From Hyphomicrobiales bacterium (GTDB lineage: Bacteria; Pseudomonadota; Alphaproteobacteria; Rhizobiales; Kaistiaceae): a stretch of 33,170 nt of DNA. Positions within the stretch are counted from its first letter, which is position 1. Each line of letters begins with the position of its first letter. The notes under the pieces are model-generated. The model made no database searches. It was given only the letters and a program-made list of their open reading frames with translations, and was not told the DNA's origin. This document shows positions 1-8,506 of this stretch, piece after piece. The DNA lies in contig JAFKKF010000024.1 in the NCBI GenBank assembly GCA_017305635.1, positions 1 through 33,170 on the forward strand. Direction: 5' to 3'. Made by a program: the position numbers and the translations under genes.

Positions 1-120
1 CCGTTTACGGGGGAGGGGGACCAGCGAAGCTGGTGGAGGGGGCGCGTGAAGGGCGCAACGCCCGGCCCTCCCCTTGCGGGAGGGCCGAAACCGGCAAAGC
101 CGGTTTCGGGGAGGGGTCTC
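1..120. repeat. Dispersed intergenic repeat (family A, copy 1, left end cut by window) plus two hairpins
   Basis: GC-rich palindromic DNA beyond the 3' end of the minus-strand cutC gene. Bases 1-50 match copies at 9111, 23803 and 33133. The copy has a tract around a TTTACGGGGG core, a hairpin ACCAGC-GAA-GCTGGT at 20-34, and then a GGAGGGGGCGCGTG tail. Two more perfect hairpins follow: a 9-bp stem (64-72 with 78-86) and an 11-bp stem (85-95 with 99-109, loop AAA). No coding gene is credible here. The hairpins could end transcription of the amino-sugar operon, but there is no T-tract on the right side for a classical intrinsic terminator. Confidence 0.75.
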
Positions 121-165
121 GGAGCCTCGACCGACAACGTTGCCCCGACGGCACCGCCCCTTCCC

Positions 166-921
166 CTATCGCGCCCCGCGCCGCGCCGCCTGCATCACCG
201 CGCCGACCGCGCTGGCGCTCGTCTCCAGCCGCTCGTATTCCGGCGGGCGCAGCTCGCCGCCCATGAACACGTCGGCCCGCCGGAAGCGCATCGGGCTCGC
301 GACCGCCACCCGCGCCGCAAAGTGGAACTCGCTCGCCCCCGTGATCGCCGCCACCCGCGAGGCGTTTCGCGGCGTGATCCCGCCGCCCGGCATGATGATC
401 ACGCGGTCGCGCGCCGCCTTGACCAGTTCCGCGATCAGGTTGGCCCCCTCGAAGGCGGTCGCCTCCTGCCCGGACGTGAGGATGCGGTCGACGCCGAGCT
501 CGCAGAGCGTCTCCAGCGCGATCAATGGCTCCGGCGTCATGTCGAAGGCGCGATGGAACGTGACCGATGCCGGCCGGGCGCGGGCGATCAGCCGCTCCGT
601 CGCCGCCACGTTCACCCGCCCGTCGCGCTCGAGCACGCCGATGACGACGCCGTCGACCCCCGCCGATTTGGCCGAGGCGATGTCCGCCTCCATCGCCGCG
701 ATCTCGTCCTCGTCATAGAGGAAGTCGCCGCCGCGCGGCCGGATGATGACATGCACCTTGATGTCGAGGACCTTGCGCGCGACGAGGATGGTCCCGAGGC
801 TCGGCGTGATGCCGCCTTCGAGAAGGTCCGCGCAGAGCTCGACCCGGTCGGCTCCCGCCTCCGCCGCGGCCCGCACGCCGGCCACCGAATCGACGCAGAT
901 TTCGAAAGTGAGGTCGCTCAA
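166..921 (-). CDS. cutC: CutC family protein
   Basis: CutC-family TIM-barrel protein of about 251 residues. The family signature RVELCADLLEGGITPS lies near the N-terminus, followed by IIRPRGGDF, the GVDGVVIG strand, TFHRAFD and the C-terminal IMPGGGI segment. I chose a TTG start at 921 because GGAG lies 7 bases upstream and the conserved fold begins immediately after it. An ATG at 972 would add 17 unconserved residues and has no ribosome binding site. CutC is traditionally linked to copper homeostasis, but a direct role is poorly supported. Here it is the last gene of an amino-sugar operon, which suggests a metabolic rather than a copper role (inference). Family assignment is sure; function is not. 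Confidence 0.9.
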   Translation of the reverse strand: MSDLTFEICVDSVAGVRAAAEAGADRVELCADLLEGGITPSLGTILVARKVLDIKVHVIIRPRGGDFLYDEDEIAAMEADIASAKSAGVDGVVIGVLERDGRVNVAATERLIARARPASVTFHRAFDMTPEPLIALETLCELGVDRILTSGQEATAFEGANLIAELVKAARDRVIIMPGGGITPRNASRVAAITGASEFHFAARVAVASPMRFRRADVFMGGELRPPEYERLETSASAVGAVMQAARRGAR

Positions 922-1019
922 GCGGACGCTCCATTTGTCAGGGCACGATGCCGATGCCGGAGCATCCCCCATGGCGCGCGGGGCGTCGAGAGCGTCACGT
1001 CGTCCGTCAACAGGAAGCG

Positions 1020-2159
1020 CTATTCGTCGTCGCCGACGCCGTCGATCCAGGTGGCGCGCACGTTCAGCCGGTCGTCGAGGAGCACGAGGCTCGCGCGATG
1101 CCCCTCCGCGATCCGCCCGTAGCGGTCGCTTAAGCCCAGGAACTCCGCCGGCGCCCGCGAGGCCATGTGCAGCGCCGCCTCCAGCGGCAGGCCGAGTTGC
1201 TCCACCGTGTTCCTGACCGCGCTCGCCATGTCGAGGTCGGAGCCGGCAAGCGTCCCGTCAGCGGTCGTGAGCCGGCCCTCGTGCCGCGTCACCACCCGGC
1301 CCTGGATGGTGAAGGTGGGCGCGTTCGAGCCGACCGAGGGCATGGCATCGGTGACCAGCATCACCCGCTCCCAGCCCTTCGCCGTGATCGCCACCCGCAG
1401 GCTCGCCGCCGAGACATGGTGCATGTCGACGATCAACCCGGCATGGAGATCGCCGTCGTTGAGCGCCGCCCCGATGATGCCGGGCTCGCGGCCGGCGAGC
1501 GGCGGCATGGCGTTGAAGAGATGCGTCACCCCGGTCAGGCCCGCCGCCTTCGCCGCCATCATGACCTCGTAGGACGCGGTCGAATGCCCCGCCGAGATCC
1601 GCACGCCCGCCTCGGCGAGCCGCCCGATGACCGCGAGGGGCACCTTCTCCGGCGCGATGGTCAGGTGCGCCCGGCCGCCCTTCAGCGCCGTGACGATGGC
1701 GATGTCCTCTTCCTCGATCGCCCGCATCAGCTTCGGGTCGTGCACGCCCTTCCGCTCGGGGTTGAGGAACGGCCCTTCGAGGTGGATGCCGAGGATGCCC
1801 GGCACGCCTTCGACGATCGCCGCGTTCGCCGCCGCCACCGCCTCGCGCATGACGTCGCGCGTATCGGTGATGAGCGTCGGCAGGAAGCCGGTCGTGCCAT
1901 ATTTCCGGTGCGCGGCGCCGATCGCCGCGATGCCCGCGACGTCGCGTTGGTCGTTGAACAGCACGCCGCCGCCGCCATTCACCTGCACGTCGATGAAGCC
2001 GGGCGCCAGCAGCCCGTCGATCCGACGGACGCGGATGCCCGCCGGCAGCTCGCGCTCGGGGATCACCGCCGCGATGCGCTCGGCGTCGAGGATCACCGCG
2101 CGCCCTTCGAGGAGATGCGCGCCGTCGAAGATGCGCGCGCCGATCAGCGCCAGCGCCAT
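1020..2159 (-). CDS. nagA: N-acetylglucosamine-6-phosphate deacetylase
   Basis: NagA (379 aa, normal length) hydrolyses GlcNAc-6-phosphate to GlcN-6-phosphate and acetate in the cytoplasm. Visible amidohydrolase features are GFIDVQVNGGGG (about 54-65), the metal ligand Glu in HLEGP (E128), GHS (H192), THLFNAM (H213), VDMHH (247-248) and the catalytic Asp of VTDAM (D271). The first metal-site motif is V-Q-V-N-G instead of HxH, as in many one-metal NagA enzymes. The ATG overlaps the stop of the upstream SIS gene by one base (TGATG), which indicates translational coupling. With the upstream kinase and SIS protein it completes an amino-sugar catabolic or peptidoglycan-recycling route. Confidence 0.96.
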   Translation of the reverse strand: MALALIGARIFDGAHLLEGRAVILDAERIAAVIPERELPAGIRVRRIDGLLAPGFIDVQVNGGGGVLFNDQRDVAGIAAIGAAHRKYGTTGFLPTLITDTRDVMREAVAAANAAIVEGVPGILGIHLEGPFLNPERKGVHDPKLMRAIEEEDIAIVTALKGGRAHLTIAPEKVPLAVIGRLAEAGVRISAGHSTASYEVMMAAKAAGLTGVTHLFNAMPPLAGREPGIIGAALNDGDLHAGLIVDMHHVSAASLRVAITAKGWERVMLVTDAMPSVGSNAPTFTIQGRVVTRHEGRLTTADGTLAGSDLDMASAVRNTVEQLGLPLEAALHMASRAPAEFLGLSDRYGRIAEGHRASLVLLDDRLNVRATWIDGVGDDE

Positions 2160-3184
2160 CAGACCGTCTCCGTGACCTTCAGCAGATGCGGCGGCCGGTC
2201 GGGGTCGCGCCCGCGCGCCCGCGACAGCGCCTCGACCAGCGGATAGAAGCTCTGGATGAGGAGCACCGGCTGCACGAAGGGATGGGCACCGGCCGTCGAA
2301 GGCAGGGGCAGGCTCGCCACGTCCGCCGCAGGGCCGCCGGCGATCACCGGCACGCCGCGCTGGCCGAGCGTGCGGGCAAGGTCGCGGATGCCGGCGAGCG
2401 ACGCGTCGTCCTGGCTGAAGATCAGCACCGGGAAGTCCGGCCCGGCGAGCGTCATCGGCCCGTGCATCAGTTCCGCCGCCGACAGCGCCTCAGCGTGGAA
2501 CCCGCAGGTTTCCTTGATCTTGATACCGGCTTCGAGCGCCGTCGCGAAGCCCGGTCCGCGCCCGGCGACGTAGAGGTTGGCGATGCGGGCGAGCAGCGGC
2601 AGGGCCGGCGACCAGTCGAGGCGGAGCGCCGCCGCAAGGTCGTCGGCGAGCCGCGCGACGGCGATCGCGAGTGCCGCCTCGCCGCTCCAATGCGCGACGA
2701 GCTGCAATATGCCGGCGAGCGCCGCGATGTAGGATTTCGTCGCCGCCACGCTCTTCTCCGGCCCGGCATGGAGCGGCAGCACGATCTCGCAGCGCTCGGC
2801 GAGCGGCGAGGCCGTATCGTTGACCAGCGCCACCGTCAGCGCGCCGTCCTTCCGCGCCGCATCGGCGAGCGCCACGATGTCGGGGCTGCGCCCCGACTGC
2901 GAAATGGCGATGAAGAGCGCATCGGCCATCTTCGGCCGGGCGCCATAGATCGAGCTGACCGACGGCCCGACGGAAGCGACCACCGTGTTCAGCGCGATCT
3001 CGATCAGGTAGGTCGCGAAGGTCGCCGCGCTGTCCGAGCTTCCGCGCGCGCAGGTGACGACGAAGCGTGGCGGCTTCGCCCGGAGCCTCGCGCCGAGCGC
3101 CTTGCACGCCGCTTCGTTCCCGGCAATGAGCCGCGCCACCGCGGCCGGCGCTTCCGAGGCTTCCGCCAGCATCAGCGTCGTCAT
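2159..3184 (-). CDS. Double-SIS-domain sugar-phosphate protein (GlmS-isomerase-like, probable GlcN-6-P deaminase)
   Basis: 341 residues with two SIS domains and no glutaminase domain. SIS1 holds CARGSSDSAATF (45-56), the phosphate loop AISQSGRSPDI (93-103) and AATKSY (147-152). SIS2 holds VAGRGPGFATALEAGIKIKE (206-225) and AEALSAAELMHGP (231-243). The C-terminal tail LLKVTETV resembles the GlmS isomerase end, which contributes an active-site Lys. Standalone isomerase-like SIS proteins of this type (NagB-II/AgaS group) deaminate GlcN-6-P to fructose-6-P. The position between a sugar kinase and nagA supports that role. The ATG overlaps the upstream stop by 4 bases (ATGA). A longer open frame continues upstream, but that part is antisense-like shadow of the kinase gene. 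The exact substrate is inferred. Confidence 0.9.
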   Translation of the reverse strand: MTTLMLAEASEAPAAVARLIAGNEAACKALGARLRAKPPRFVVTCARGSSDSAATFATYLIEIALNTVVASVGPSVSSIYGARPKMADALFIAISQSGRSPDIVALADAARKDGALTVALVNDTASPLAERCEIVLPLHAGPEKSVAATKSYIAALAGILQLVAHWSGEAALAIAVARLADDLAAALRLDWSPALPLLARIANLYVAGRGPGFATALEAGIKIKETCGFHAEALSAAELMHGPMTLAGPDFPVLIFSQDDASLAGIRDLARTLGQRGVPVIAGGPAADVASLPLPSTAGAHPFVQPVLLIQSFYPLVEALSRARGRDPDRPPHLLKVTETV

Positions 3185-4059
3185 GTCGCGAGAACTCCTT
3201 CCGCTGCGCGGCGCGCCATCAGCACGCCGCCATCCATCGCATCGCCCGCCGGCTCGACGATCCGCACGCGGAGCGGCGGCGCCAGCCAGGGCAGCATCTT
3301 CGGGAACAATCCGCCGATCATGGCGATCGACGGCGCGCCGATGTCGAGGAGCCGCGTCACCACGCGCTCGATGTCGCGCGTCGCATCCTGCAGGATGCCG
3401 ATCGCCATCGCATCGCGACGGTCGGCATGGGCGAGGACGGCCGGCGCGAAACGCGCATAGTCGGCCGGCACCGCCGTATCCGACCAGGTCGTCGCCGCCT
3501 CGCCGCTCCGCCCGAAGGCGTCGAGCACCTCCTCCATCAGCGGCGTCATCGGCGCCATGCCTTCGAGCGCCCAGAGCGCCTTCCTGACCGCCATCCGCCC
3601 GATCGCCATGCCGCTGCCCTCGTCGCCGATCTCGGCGCCCCAGCCGCTGACCGGCGTCCGCTTGCCGTCGATCACCGCGAGCCCGGCGACGCCGGTGCCG
3701 AGGATGAGGATGGCGCCGTCCTTGCCGCCGAAGGCGCCGAGCCAGGCGCCATAGGCGTCGGTATCGACGCTGAGCGAGGCGAAGGGATGGGCATGGGCCT
3801 TGATATAGTCGCGCGCCGTCTCCTGCTGCAGTCCGGCAATGCCCCAGCCGGCATGGACGCGCGCGAAGTCCGCCTCGCCGAGGCCGGCCGCGGCGACGGC
3901 GCCCCGGCACGCCCTCATCACCTCGGTCACGGCCGCCGCGCCGAGCCGCGCATTGGCGGGGCCGCCCTGCCCTTCGCCGAGCACCTTGCCCGCAGCATCG
4001 ACGAGCCGCGCCCCGCAACGCGTTCCGCCTGCATCCAGCCCGAGGAAAAGTTCCGTCAT
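3181..4059 (-). CDS. BadF/BadG/BcrA/BcrD ATPase family amino-sugar kinase (GlcNAc/GlcN kinase-like)
   Basis: About 292 residues with the ASKHA sugar-kinase layout. Phosphate-1 motif LGLDAGGTRCGARLVD is at the N-terminus, phosphate-2 ILGTGVAGLAV in the middle, then GWGAEIGDEGSG (typical of eukaryotic-type GlcNAc kinases and the BadF group), and a late IAMIGG adenosine motif. It probably phosphorylates GlcNAc or GlcN at position 6, feeding NagA and the SIS protein downstream. The ATG at 4059 gives the family-typical MTELFLGLDAGG start; a GTG five codons upstream is also open. Its stop overlaps the SIS start by 4 bases. The short gap to the upstream methyltransferase gene (4060-4123) shows no convincing operator. 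Confidence 0.9.
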   Translation of the reverse strand: MTELFLGLDAGGTRCGARLVDAAGKVLGEGQGGPANARLGAAAVTEVMRACRGAVAAAGLGEADFARVHAGWGIAGLQQETARDYIKAHAHPFASLSVDTDAYGAWLGAFGGKDGAILILGTGVAGLAVIDGKRTPVSGWGAEIGDEGSGMAIGRMAVRKALWALEGMAPMTPLMEEVLDAFGRSGEAATTWSDTAVPADYARFAPAVLAHADRRDAMAIGILQDATRDIERVVTRLLDIGAPSIAMIGGLFPKMLPWLAPPLRVRIVEPAGDAMDGGVLMARRAAEGVLAT

Positions 4060-4123
4060 TCGCCCGACGCCCACCGCGGCCGCCGCGCCATGCGACGGAC
4101 CAAATCAGCCCGCACAATACCAG

Positions 4124-4780
4124 CTAGACCCGCTCGAAGACGAGAAGCGTGTAGATGCCCGGCGCCGTCGTCCGCCGCTCGACGAGCTTCAGGTCGCCCC
4201 GCCCCATCACCCGCTCGACCTTGAAGTCGGGATGCCAGCCGAGGCGCCTGCCGAAGCGCGAAAGCCATTTCTCGAAGGCGCCGCGGATGCCGCCCTCCAC
4301 CGCGAAGTGGTTGACCACGACGATCCGCCCGCCGGGCCTCACCACGCGCGCCATCTCGGCGAGTACCTTCTCCGGCTCCGGCACCACCGACATGACGAAC
4401 ATGGCGACTGCCGCGTCGAAGGCGCCGTCCTCGAAGACGAGGCTGCCGGCATCCATCTCGATGAGCCCCTCGACCTGCCGCAGGCCGTCGCGCGCCACCC
4501 GCTCCTCGGCCCGCTTCAGCATGTCCGGGCTGAGGTCGATGCCGACGACGCGGTGCTCGCGTTCGTAGTAGGGAAGCGCGATGCCGGTGCCGACGCCGAC
4601 CTCGATCACCCGGCTCGGCCCCATGCGGTTGACGATGCCGACCGCCGCCTTGATCGACGGCCTGGTGATCGCGCCGAAGACGAAATCGTAGATGGGCGCC
4701 CAGCGCTGATAGGCGGCGACCACGCCCGCCTTGTCGAGGGTCGCCGCCGCGGCCGCGTCCCCGCGTTCACGCCCCGCCAC
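4124..4780 (-). CDS. pmtA: Class I SAM-dependent methyltransferase, probable phosphatidylethanolamine N-methyltransferase
   Basis: 218 residues. YQRWAPIYDFVFGAITRP near the N-terminus and the SAM motif VIEVGVGTGIALPYY are characteristic of the Rhodobacter-type PmtA/UbiE-like group. They are followed by GIDLSPDMLKRAEERV (motif II acidic residue), the MDAGSLVF segment, MFVMSVVPEPEKVLAEMARV and RPGGRIVVVNHF. PmtA methylates phosphatidylethanolamine stepwise towards phosphatidylcholine at the inner membrane. The likely start is GTG, two bases after the mnmA stop, so the two are almost certainly co-transcribed; I see no in-frame ATG before the conserved block. A different small-molecule methyltransferase role cannot be excluded. 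Confidence 0.82.
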   Translation of the reverse strand: MAGRERGDAAAAATLDKAGVVAAYQRWAPIYDFVFGAITRPSIKAAVGIVNRMGPSRVIEVGVGTGIALPYYEREHRVVGIDLSPDMLKRAEERVARDGLRQVEGLIEMDAGSLVFEDGAFDAAVAMFVMSVVPEPEKVLAEMARVVRPGGRIVVVNHFAVEGGIRGAFEKWLSRFGRRLGWHPDFKVERVMGRGDLKLVERRTTAPGIYTLLVFERV

Positions 4781-4782
4781 GG

Positions 4783-6012
4783 CTAGACCGTCGCGGAGGC
4801 CGGCTCGGCCGCCACGATCCGGCGCAGCGCCTGCTCGGCATCGGCGACGCGCTCGGCCCGCTCGATCCAGCCGCCGCCGAGCACCCGCGCGCCGCCCGCG
4901 TCGCCCTCATAGAAGACGGTCGCCTGTCCCGGCGCCACGCCGCTCTCGCCGGCGGCAAGGTCGACATGGACCTGCCCGCCGGCGGCAACGAGGCGCGCCG
5001 GCAGCGGCGGCCGCGTCGAGCGTACCCGCGCATGGATGTCGATGCCCTCGGCCGGCAGGTCGGCGAGCTTGCCCTCGCCCAGCCAGTTGACGTCGCGGAG
5101 GACCAGCCGCCGCGTCGTCAGCGCCTCGCGCGGCCCGACGATCACCCGCCGCCCGTTCGGATCGAGATGCACCACGTAGAGCGGCTCGCTCGACGCGATG
5201 CCGATCCCGCGCCGCTGGCCGATCGTATAGTGGATGATGCCCTGGTGCTGGCCGAGGATGCGCCCGTCCATGTGGACGATGTCGCCCGCCTCCGCCGCGC
5301 CCGGCTTCAGCCGCGCGATGACGTCGGCATACTTGCCGGTCGGCACGAAGCAGATGTCCTGGCTGTCGTGCTTGTCGGCGATCGCGAGGCCGAGCGAGCG
5401 CGCCGTCTCGCGCACCTCCGCCTTGGTCATCCCGCCGAGCGGGAAGCGCAGGAAATCGAGCTGCTCGGGGGTCGTCGCGAAGAGGAAATAGCTCTGGTCG
5501 CGCTCGCCGTCGACCGGCCGGTAGAGCGCCCGGCGGTTGCCCGCGATCCGCGAGCGCACGTAGTGGCCGGTGGCGAGCGCATCCGCGCCGAGCTGCTTCG
5601 CCGTGCCGAGGAGGTCGGCGAACTTGACCGTCTGGTTGCACGCGATGCACGGCACCGGAGTCTCGCCGGCAATGTAGCTGGACGCGAAGCGGTCGATCAC
5701 CGCCGACTTGAAGCGCTCCTCGTAGTCGAGCACGTAATGCGCGATGCCGAGCGTCTCGGCGACGCGGCGGGCATCGTGGATGTCCTGGCCGGCGCAGCAG
5801 GCGCCCTTCCGGTGCGTCGCCTCGCCATGGTCGTAGAGCTGCAGCGTCACGCCCACCACGTCGTAGCCGGCATGCTTCAGGAGTCCCGCCACGACCGAGG
5901 AATCCACCCCGCCCGACATGGCCACCACCACGCGGATGTTCTTCGGGTCGCCGGGAAGGTCGAGGTCGGGGATCATGGGCATTCCGGGATGTGCGGCTTT
6001 GGCGAAAGCCAT
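4783..6012 (-). CDS. mnmA: tRNA-specific 2-thiouridylase MnmA
   Basis: 409 residues, full length. MnmA thiolates U34 of Lys, Glu and Gln tRNAs. The PP-loop ATP site is [13 protein letters not shown] (about residues 28-40). The nucleophile Cys lies in [14 protein letters not shown], and the second catalytic Cys in [14 protein letters not shown]. The central and C-terminal beta-barrel domains follow ([28 protein letters not shown]). Several Met codons near the N-terminus (positions 1, 11, 13) could initiate. It is followed within 2 bases by pmtA. Its upstream region is the 201-bp gap shared with divergently transcribed sciP. Confidence 0.97.
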   Translation of the reverse strand: MAFAKAAHPGMPMIPDLDLPGDPKNIRVVVAMSGGVDSSVVAGLLKHAGYDVVGVTLQLYDHGEATHRKGACCAGQDIHDARRVAETLGIAHYVLDYEERFKSAVIDRFASSYIAGETPVPCIACNQTVKFADLLGTAKQLGADALATGHYVRSRIAGNRRALYRPVDGERDQSYFLFATTPEQLDFLRFPLGGMTKAEVRETARSLGLAIADKHDSQDICFVPTGKYADVIARLKPGAAEAGDIVHMDGRILGQHQGIIHYTIGQRRGIGIASSEPLYVVHLDPNGRRVIVGPREALTTRRLVLRDVNWLGEGKLADLPAEGIDIHARVRSTRPPLPARLVAAGGQVHVDLAAGESGVAPGQATVFYEGDAGGARVLGGGWIERAERVADAEQALRRIVAAEPASATV

Positions 6013-6144
6013 GTGGGCCGGCCGGCGCCGCGGGTCAAGCGACTATAGTCGCGATCGCGGCTTGTTCAAGGCGATAAAAGCGTCGTGAAACCAGTAGTTT
6101 AGGACGGTTCCAGCAAGTCTGTTTACCCTTTTTCTACGCTCTGC

Positions 6145-6159
6145 TTAGCCTTTTTTTAA
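6145..6159 (+). promoter_or_regulatory. Candidate CtrA box upstream of sciP
   Basis: TTAG at 6145-6148, seven bases, then TTAA at 6156-6159: one mismatch to the TTAA-N7-TTAA CtrA consensus. It lies 54 bases before the sciP ATG in the mnmA/sciP divergent gap (6013-6213), which is clearly more AT-rich than its surroundings. In Caulobacter, sciP is a CtrA-dependent gene, so the placement is meaningful. Binding is inferred from the motif only. Confidence 0.5.
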
Positions 6160-6213
6160 AACGGGTCAGGTACCTTCCCGGCGTGGACGGGTCAGGATGA
6201 GTACGAGAGTAGA

Positions 6214-6489
6214 ATGACCGAACAAGTGCGTCCGCGCGTGAAGTATGTCATCGGACCGGATGGCAGCCCGCTTACCATAGCGGATCTTCCGCCGCGCGAC
6301 ACCAAACGCTGGGTCATCCGCCGCAAGGCAGAGGTCGTCGCCGCAGTCCGCGGCGGGCTCCTCAGCCTCGAGGAGGCCTGCAGCCGATACACGCTGACGG
6401 TGGAGGAATTCCTTTCCTGGCAGCAGTCCATCGATTCCCACGGCCTCGCCGGCCTGCGCACCACGCGCATCCAGCAATACCGGCAGTAG
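6214..6489 (+). CDS. sciP: CtrA inhibitor SciP (DUF1153)
   Basis: 91-residue DUF1153 protein. The N-terminal part RVKYVIGPDGSPLTIADLPP leads into a helix-turn-helix region: KRWVIRRKAEVVAAVRGGLL, then LSLEEACSRYTLTVEEFLSW. SciP binds CtrA and blocks CtrA-activated transcription in the G1 phase of dimorphic alphaproteobacteria; it is conserved across the class. Length and sequence match the family well. It is a single-gene unit, with a CtrA-like site upstream and an intrinsic terminator immediately downstream. Confidence 0.95.
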   Translation: MTEQVRPRVKYVIGPDGSPLTIADLPPRDTKRWVIRRKAEVVAAVRGGLLSLEEACSRYTLTVEEFLSWQQSIDSHGLAGLRTTRIQQYRQ

Positions 6490-6511
6490 CGAACGCCGGC
6501 ACGGCAGTCGA

Positions 6512-6535
6512 GGCGGCCCCGCGGGCCGCCTTTTT
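6512..6535 (+). terminator. Rho-independent terminator after sciP
   Basis: A perfect 8-bp GC stem (6512-6519 with 6523-6530), a 3-base loop and then TTTTT at 6531-6535. It lies 22 bases after the sciP stop and just before the end of the convergent hydrolase gene. It is the clearest intrinsic terminator in the window. Confidence 0.9.
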
Positions 6536-6544
6536 GCTGCCCGC

Positions 6545-7240
6545 TCAGAGCGTGAACGGCTCGCCTACCTCGGGCACCAGCACCTCGGTCTTCGATCCCT
6601 TCATCTCGGTCACGAACTTGTCCGCCGACGGGTCGATCAGCCCGAAGGTGGCGTAATGCGCCGGGATCACCGTCTCGAACGAATAGAACTTCCGGCAGGC
6701 CATCGCCGCCAGCTTCGCCCCCATGGTGAAGCGGTCGCCGATCGGTACGATGCCGATCTTCGGCTGGTAGATCTCGTCGATCAGCTTCATGTCCGAGAAG
6801 ATGTCGGTATCGCCCATGTGGAGGAGCGTCTTTTCGCCCTTCGCCGTCACCACCAGACCGGCCGGATTGCCGAGATAGACCGGCTTGCCCTCGGCCATCA
6901 CGGAAGACGAGTGCCAGGCCTGCACGAAGGAAACGCCGAAGACGCCGAAGTCGATATGCCCACCATGATTGCCCGGGCTGAACTTCTCCACCCCGAGCCC
7001 TTGGAGATACATGCAGATCTCGAAATTCGCGACCAGCGTCGCGCCCGTCGCCTGGGCAATCTCCACCGTCGAGCCGATATGGTCGTCGTGCCCGTGCGTG
7101 AGGAGGATATGGGTGGCGCCGGCATAGGCCGCCTTCCGGTCCCCTCCGAACAACGGGTTCTCGAGGAACGGGTCGATCAGGATCACCGCCCCCGCGACCT
7201 CCACGCGGAAGGCCGAATGTCCGTACCAGGTAAGCTTCAT
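6545..7240 (-). CDS. UPF0173 family metal-dependent hydrolase (metallo-beta-lactamase fold, UlaG-like)
   Basis: 231 residues beginning [14 protein letters not shown], the standard UPF0173 start. Metal motifs are [12 protein letters not shown] (HxHxDH), a downstream GNHGGH segment, [10 protein letters not shown] and the late PAHYATF. These proteins bind two metal ions and hydrolyse unknown, probably phosphorylated or lactone, substrates; they are common and conserved in Hyphomicrobiales. The open frame runs much further upstream through the ruvX antisense strand, but the ATG at 7240 is where family similarity begins. It is divergent from ruvX across 97 bases and convergent with sciP. Confidence 0.92.
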   Translation of the reverse strand: MKLTWYGHSAFRVEVAGAVILIDPFLENPLFGGDRKAAYAGATHILLTHGHDDHIGSTVEIAQATGATLVANFEICMYLQGLGVEKFSPGNHGGHIDFGVFGVSFVQAWHSSSVMAEGKPVYLGNPAGLVVTAKGEKTLLHMGDTDIFSDMKLIDEIYQPKIGIVPIGDRFTMGAKLAAMACRKFYSFETVIPAHYATFGLIDPSADKFVTEMKGSKTEVLVPEVGEPFTL

Positions 7241-7337
7241 CGCGTCTGTCCCCTGCTGCCTTTTGGCGCTTCTCGTTCCGGCAACAATTGGCGCTTGCCG
7301 CTCGCAGGACAAGCCTCCCGCGGGCATAATGCGGCGA

Positions 7338-7808
7338 ATGGCCACCGACCTCACCATCGATGACTTCGCCGCGGCGCTTCCCCCCGAGGCCGCCCTCATG
7401 GGCCTCGACCTCGGCACCAAGACCATCGGCCTCGCCATTTCCGACGCCGGCCGCCGCATCGCCTCGCCCCTCCGCACGATCCTCAGGACGAAATTCCGCG
7501 CCGACGCCGAAGCGCTCCTGAAGACCGCGGCGGAGCATCGCATCGCCGCCCTCGTCCTCGGCCTGCCGCTCAACATGGACGGCTCGGAGGGCCCGCGCGT
7601 CCAGGCGACCCGCGCCTTCGCCCGCAACCTCGGCCAGTTGACGCCGCTCCCCATCCTCTTCTGGGACGAGCGCCTGTCGACCGCCGCCGTCACCCGCACG
7701 CTGCTCGAGGCCGATGCCTCGCGCCGCCGCCGCGACGAGGTCGTCGACAAGATGGCCGCCGCATACATCCTCCAGGGCGTGCTGGACCGTTTGTCCCCCC
7801 GCACCTGA
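7338..7808 (+). CDS. ruvX: Holliday junction resolvase RuvX (YqgF family)
   Basis: About 156 residues of the RNase H-like YqgF fold. [19 protein letters not shown] carries the first catalytic Asp, [14 protein letters not shown] the middle acidic site and [11 protein letters not shown] the third. The C-terminal [17 protein letters not shown] contains the last Asp. It is a putative resolvase, also linked to 16S rRNA 5'-end maturation. The start [15 protein letters not shown] matches rhizobial homologues; an ATG three codons earlier (7329) is equally open and neither has a strong ribosome binding site. Confidence 0.93.
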   Translation: MATDLTIDDFAAALPPEAALMGLDLGTKTIGLAISDAGRRIASPLRTILRTKFRADAEALLKTAAEHRIAALVLGLPLNMDGSEGPRVQATRAFARNLGQLTPLPILFWDERLSTAAVTRTLLEADASRRRRDEVVDKMAAAYILQGVLDRLSPRT

Positions 7809-7865
7809 AGAACGCGACGCTTGCCCTCGCCCCGGTGGGAAGAGGTGGCCCGCCCGCCCCGCTCC

Positions 7866-7905
7866 TTGACTCCCCCCTCCCCGACCGTTGATGCTCATAC
7901 AAACG
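7866..7905 (+). promoter_or_regulatory. Candidate promoter and operator half-site of the PF06684 gene pair
   Basis: TTGACT (7866-7871) could be a -35 element. Downstream is TTG followed by seven bases and TACAAACG (7898-7905). The 8-mer TACAAACG also occurs at 11723-11730 in the operator of the divergent catabolic promoters, again after a TTGAC hexamer. The left half is degenerate. It is read as a third, weaker site for the local MarR regulator (inference). Confidence 0.4.
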
Positions 7906-7921
7906 CCAAGAGGACACGCAG

Positions 7922-8506
7922 ATGGCCCCGGTCGAGGTGCGCAAGTTCGTCACCATCATCGATGAGATCTTCCACGAGGGCGGCCCGCGCGTCGCTCGTC
8001 CCGCCCGCCGCGGAGCGCTCGCCGCGGTCTGCGCCAATCCCTTTGCCGGCCGCTACGTCGAGCATATCCAGGGCTGGATGGACGACCTCCGTCCCTTCGG
8101 CGACGACATGGCGCGCCGCCTCGTCGCCGCGCTCGGCGTCGAGCCGAAGGACATCGAGGGCTACGGCAAGGGCGCCATCATCGGCGAGGCCGGCGAGATC
8201 GAGCACGGCGCGCTCTGGCACAATCCCGGCGGCTTCGCCATGCGCGACCTGATCCCGGGCTCCAAGGCCATCGTCCCCTCGGCGAAGAAGGTCGGCGGAC
8301 CGGGCACCCGCCTCGACGTGCCGATCACCCATGTCCGCGCCGCCTATGTCCGCTCCCATTTCGACGCCATCGAGGTCGGCATCGCCGATGCGCCGCGCGC
8401 GAAGGAGATCGTCTTCGTCATCGCCATGACCACCGGCCCGCGCGTCCATTCGCGCTCCGGCGGGCTCGAAGTCGCCGCCATCAAGGGCGAGGACGGCCTC
8501 AGATGA
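7922..8506 (+). CDS. Amino acid synthesis family protein (PF06684/DUF1185), copy 1
   Basis: 194-residue PF06684 protein. The pattern RKFVTIIDEIFHEGG at the N-terminus, GYGKGAIIGEAGEIEHGALWH in the centre, YVRSHFDAIEVGIADAPRA and the C-terminal GGLEVAAIKGEDGLR are family hallmarks. Biochemical function is not established. The paralogue immediately downstream overlaps its stop by 4 bases (ATGA), so the two probably form a heteromer or act in sequence. It sits at the left edge of the nicotinate-type island and has an operator-like half-site upstream shared with the island's divergent promoters, which suggests a role in that pathway rather than in biosynthesis. Confidence 0.88.
   Translation: MAPVEVRKFVTIIDEIFHEGGPRVARPARRGALAAVCANPFAGRYVEHIQGWMDDLRPFGDDMARRLVAALGVEPKDIEGYGKGAIIGEAGEIEHGALWHNPGGFAMRDLIPGSKAIVPSAKKVGGPGTRLDVPITHVRAAYVRSHFDAIEVGIADAPRAKEIVFVIAMTTGPRVHSRSGGLEVAAIKGEDGLR

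Noticed and set aside
2159-4117. One long minus-strand frame that seems to encode a 652-residue fusion
   Set aside because: Only the part from 3184 onward is SIS protein. The upstream part is low-complexity Arg/Gly-rich translation in the wrong frame of the kinase gene.
4060-4123. Possible GntR/NagC-like operator TGGTATT before the amino-sugar operon
   Set aside because: No convincing second half-site, and no regulator gene nearby to support it.
7825-7860. Fragment resembling the CCCCGGTGGGGAGAGG repeat between ruvX and the PF06684 pair
   Set aside because: Too short and degenerate (GTGGGAAGAGG) to call as a separate repeat copy with confidence.
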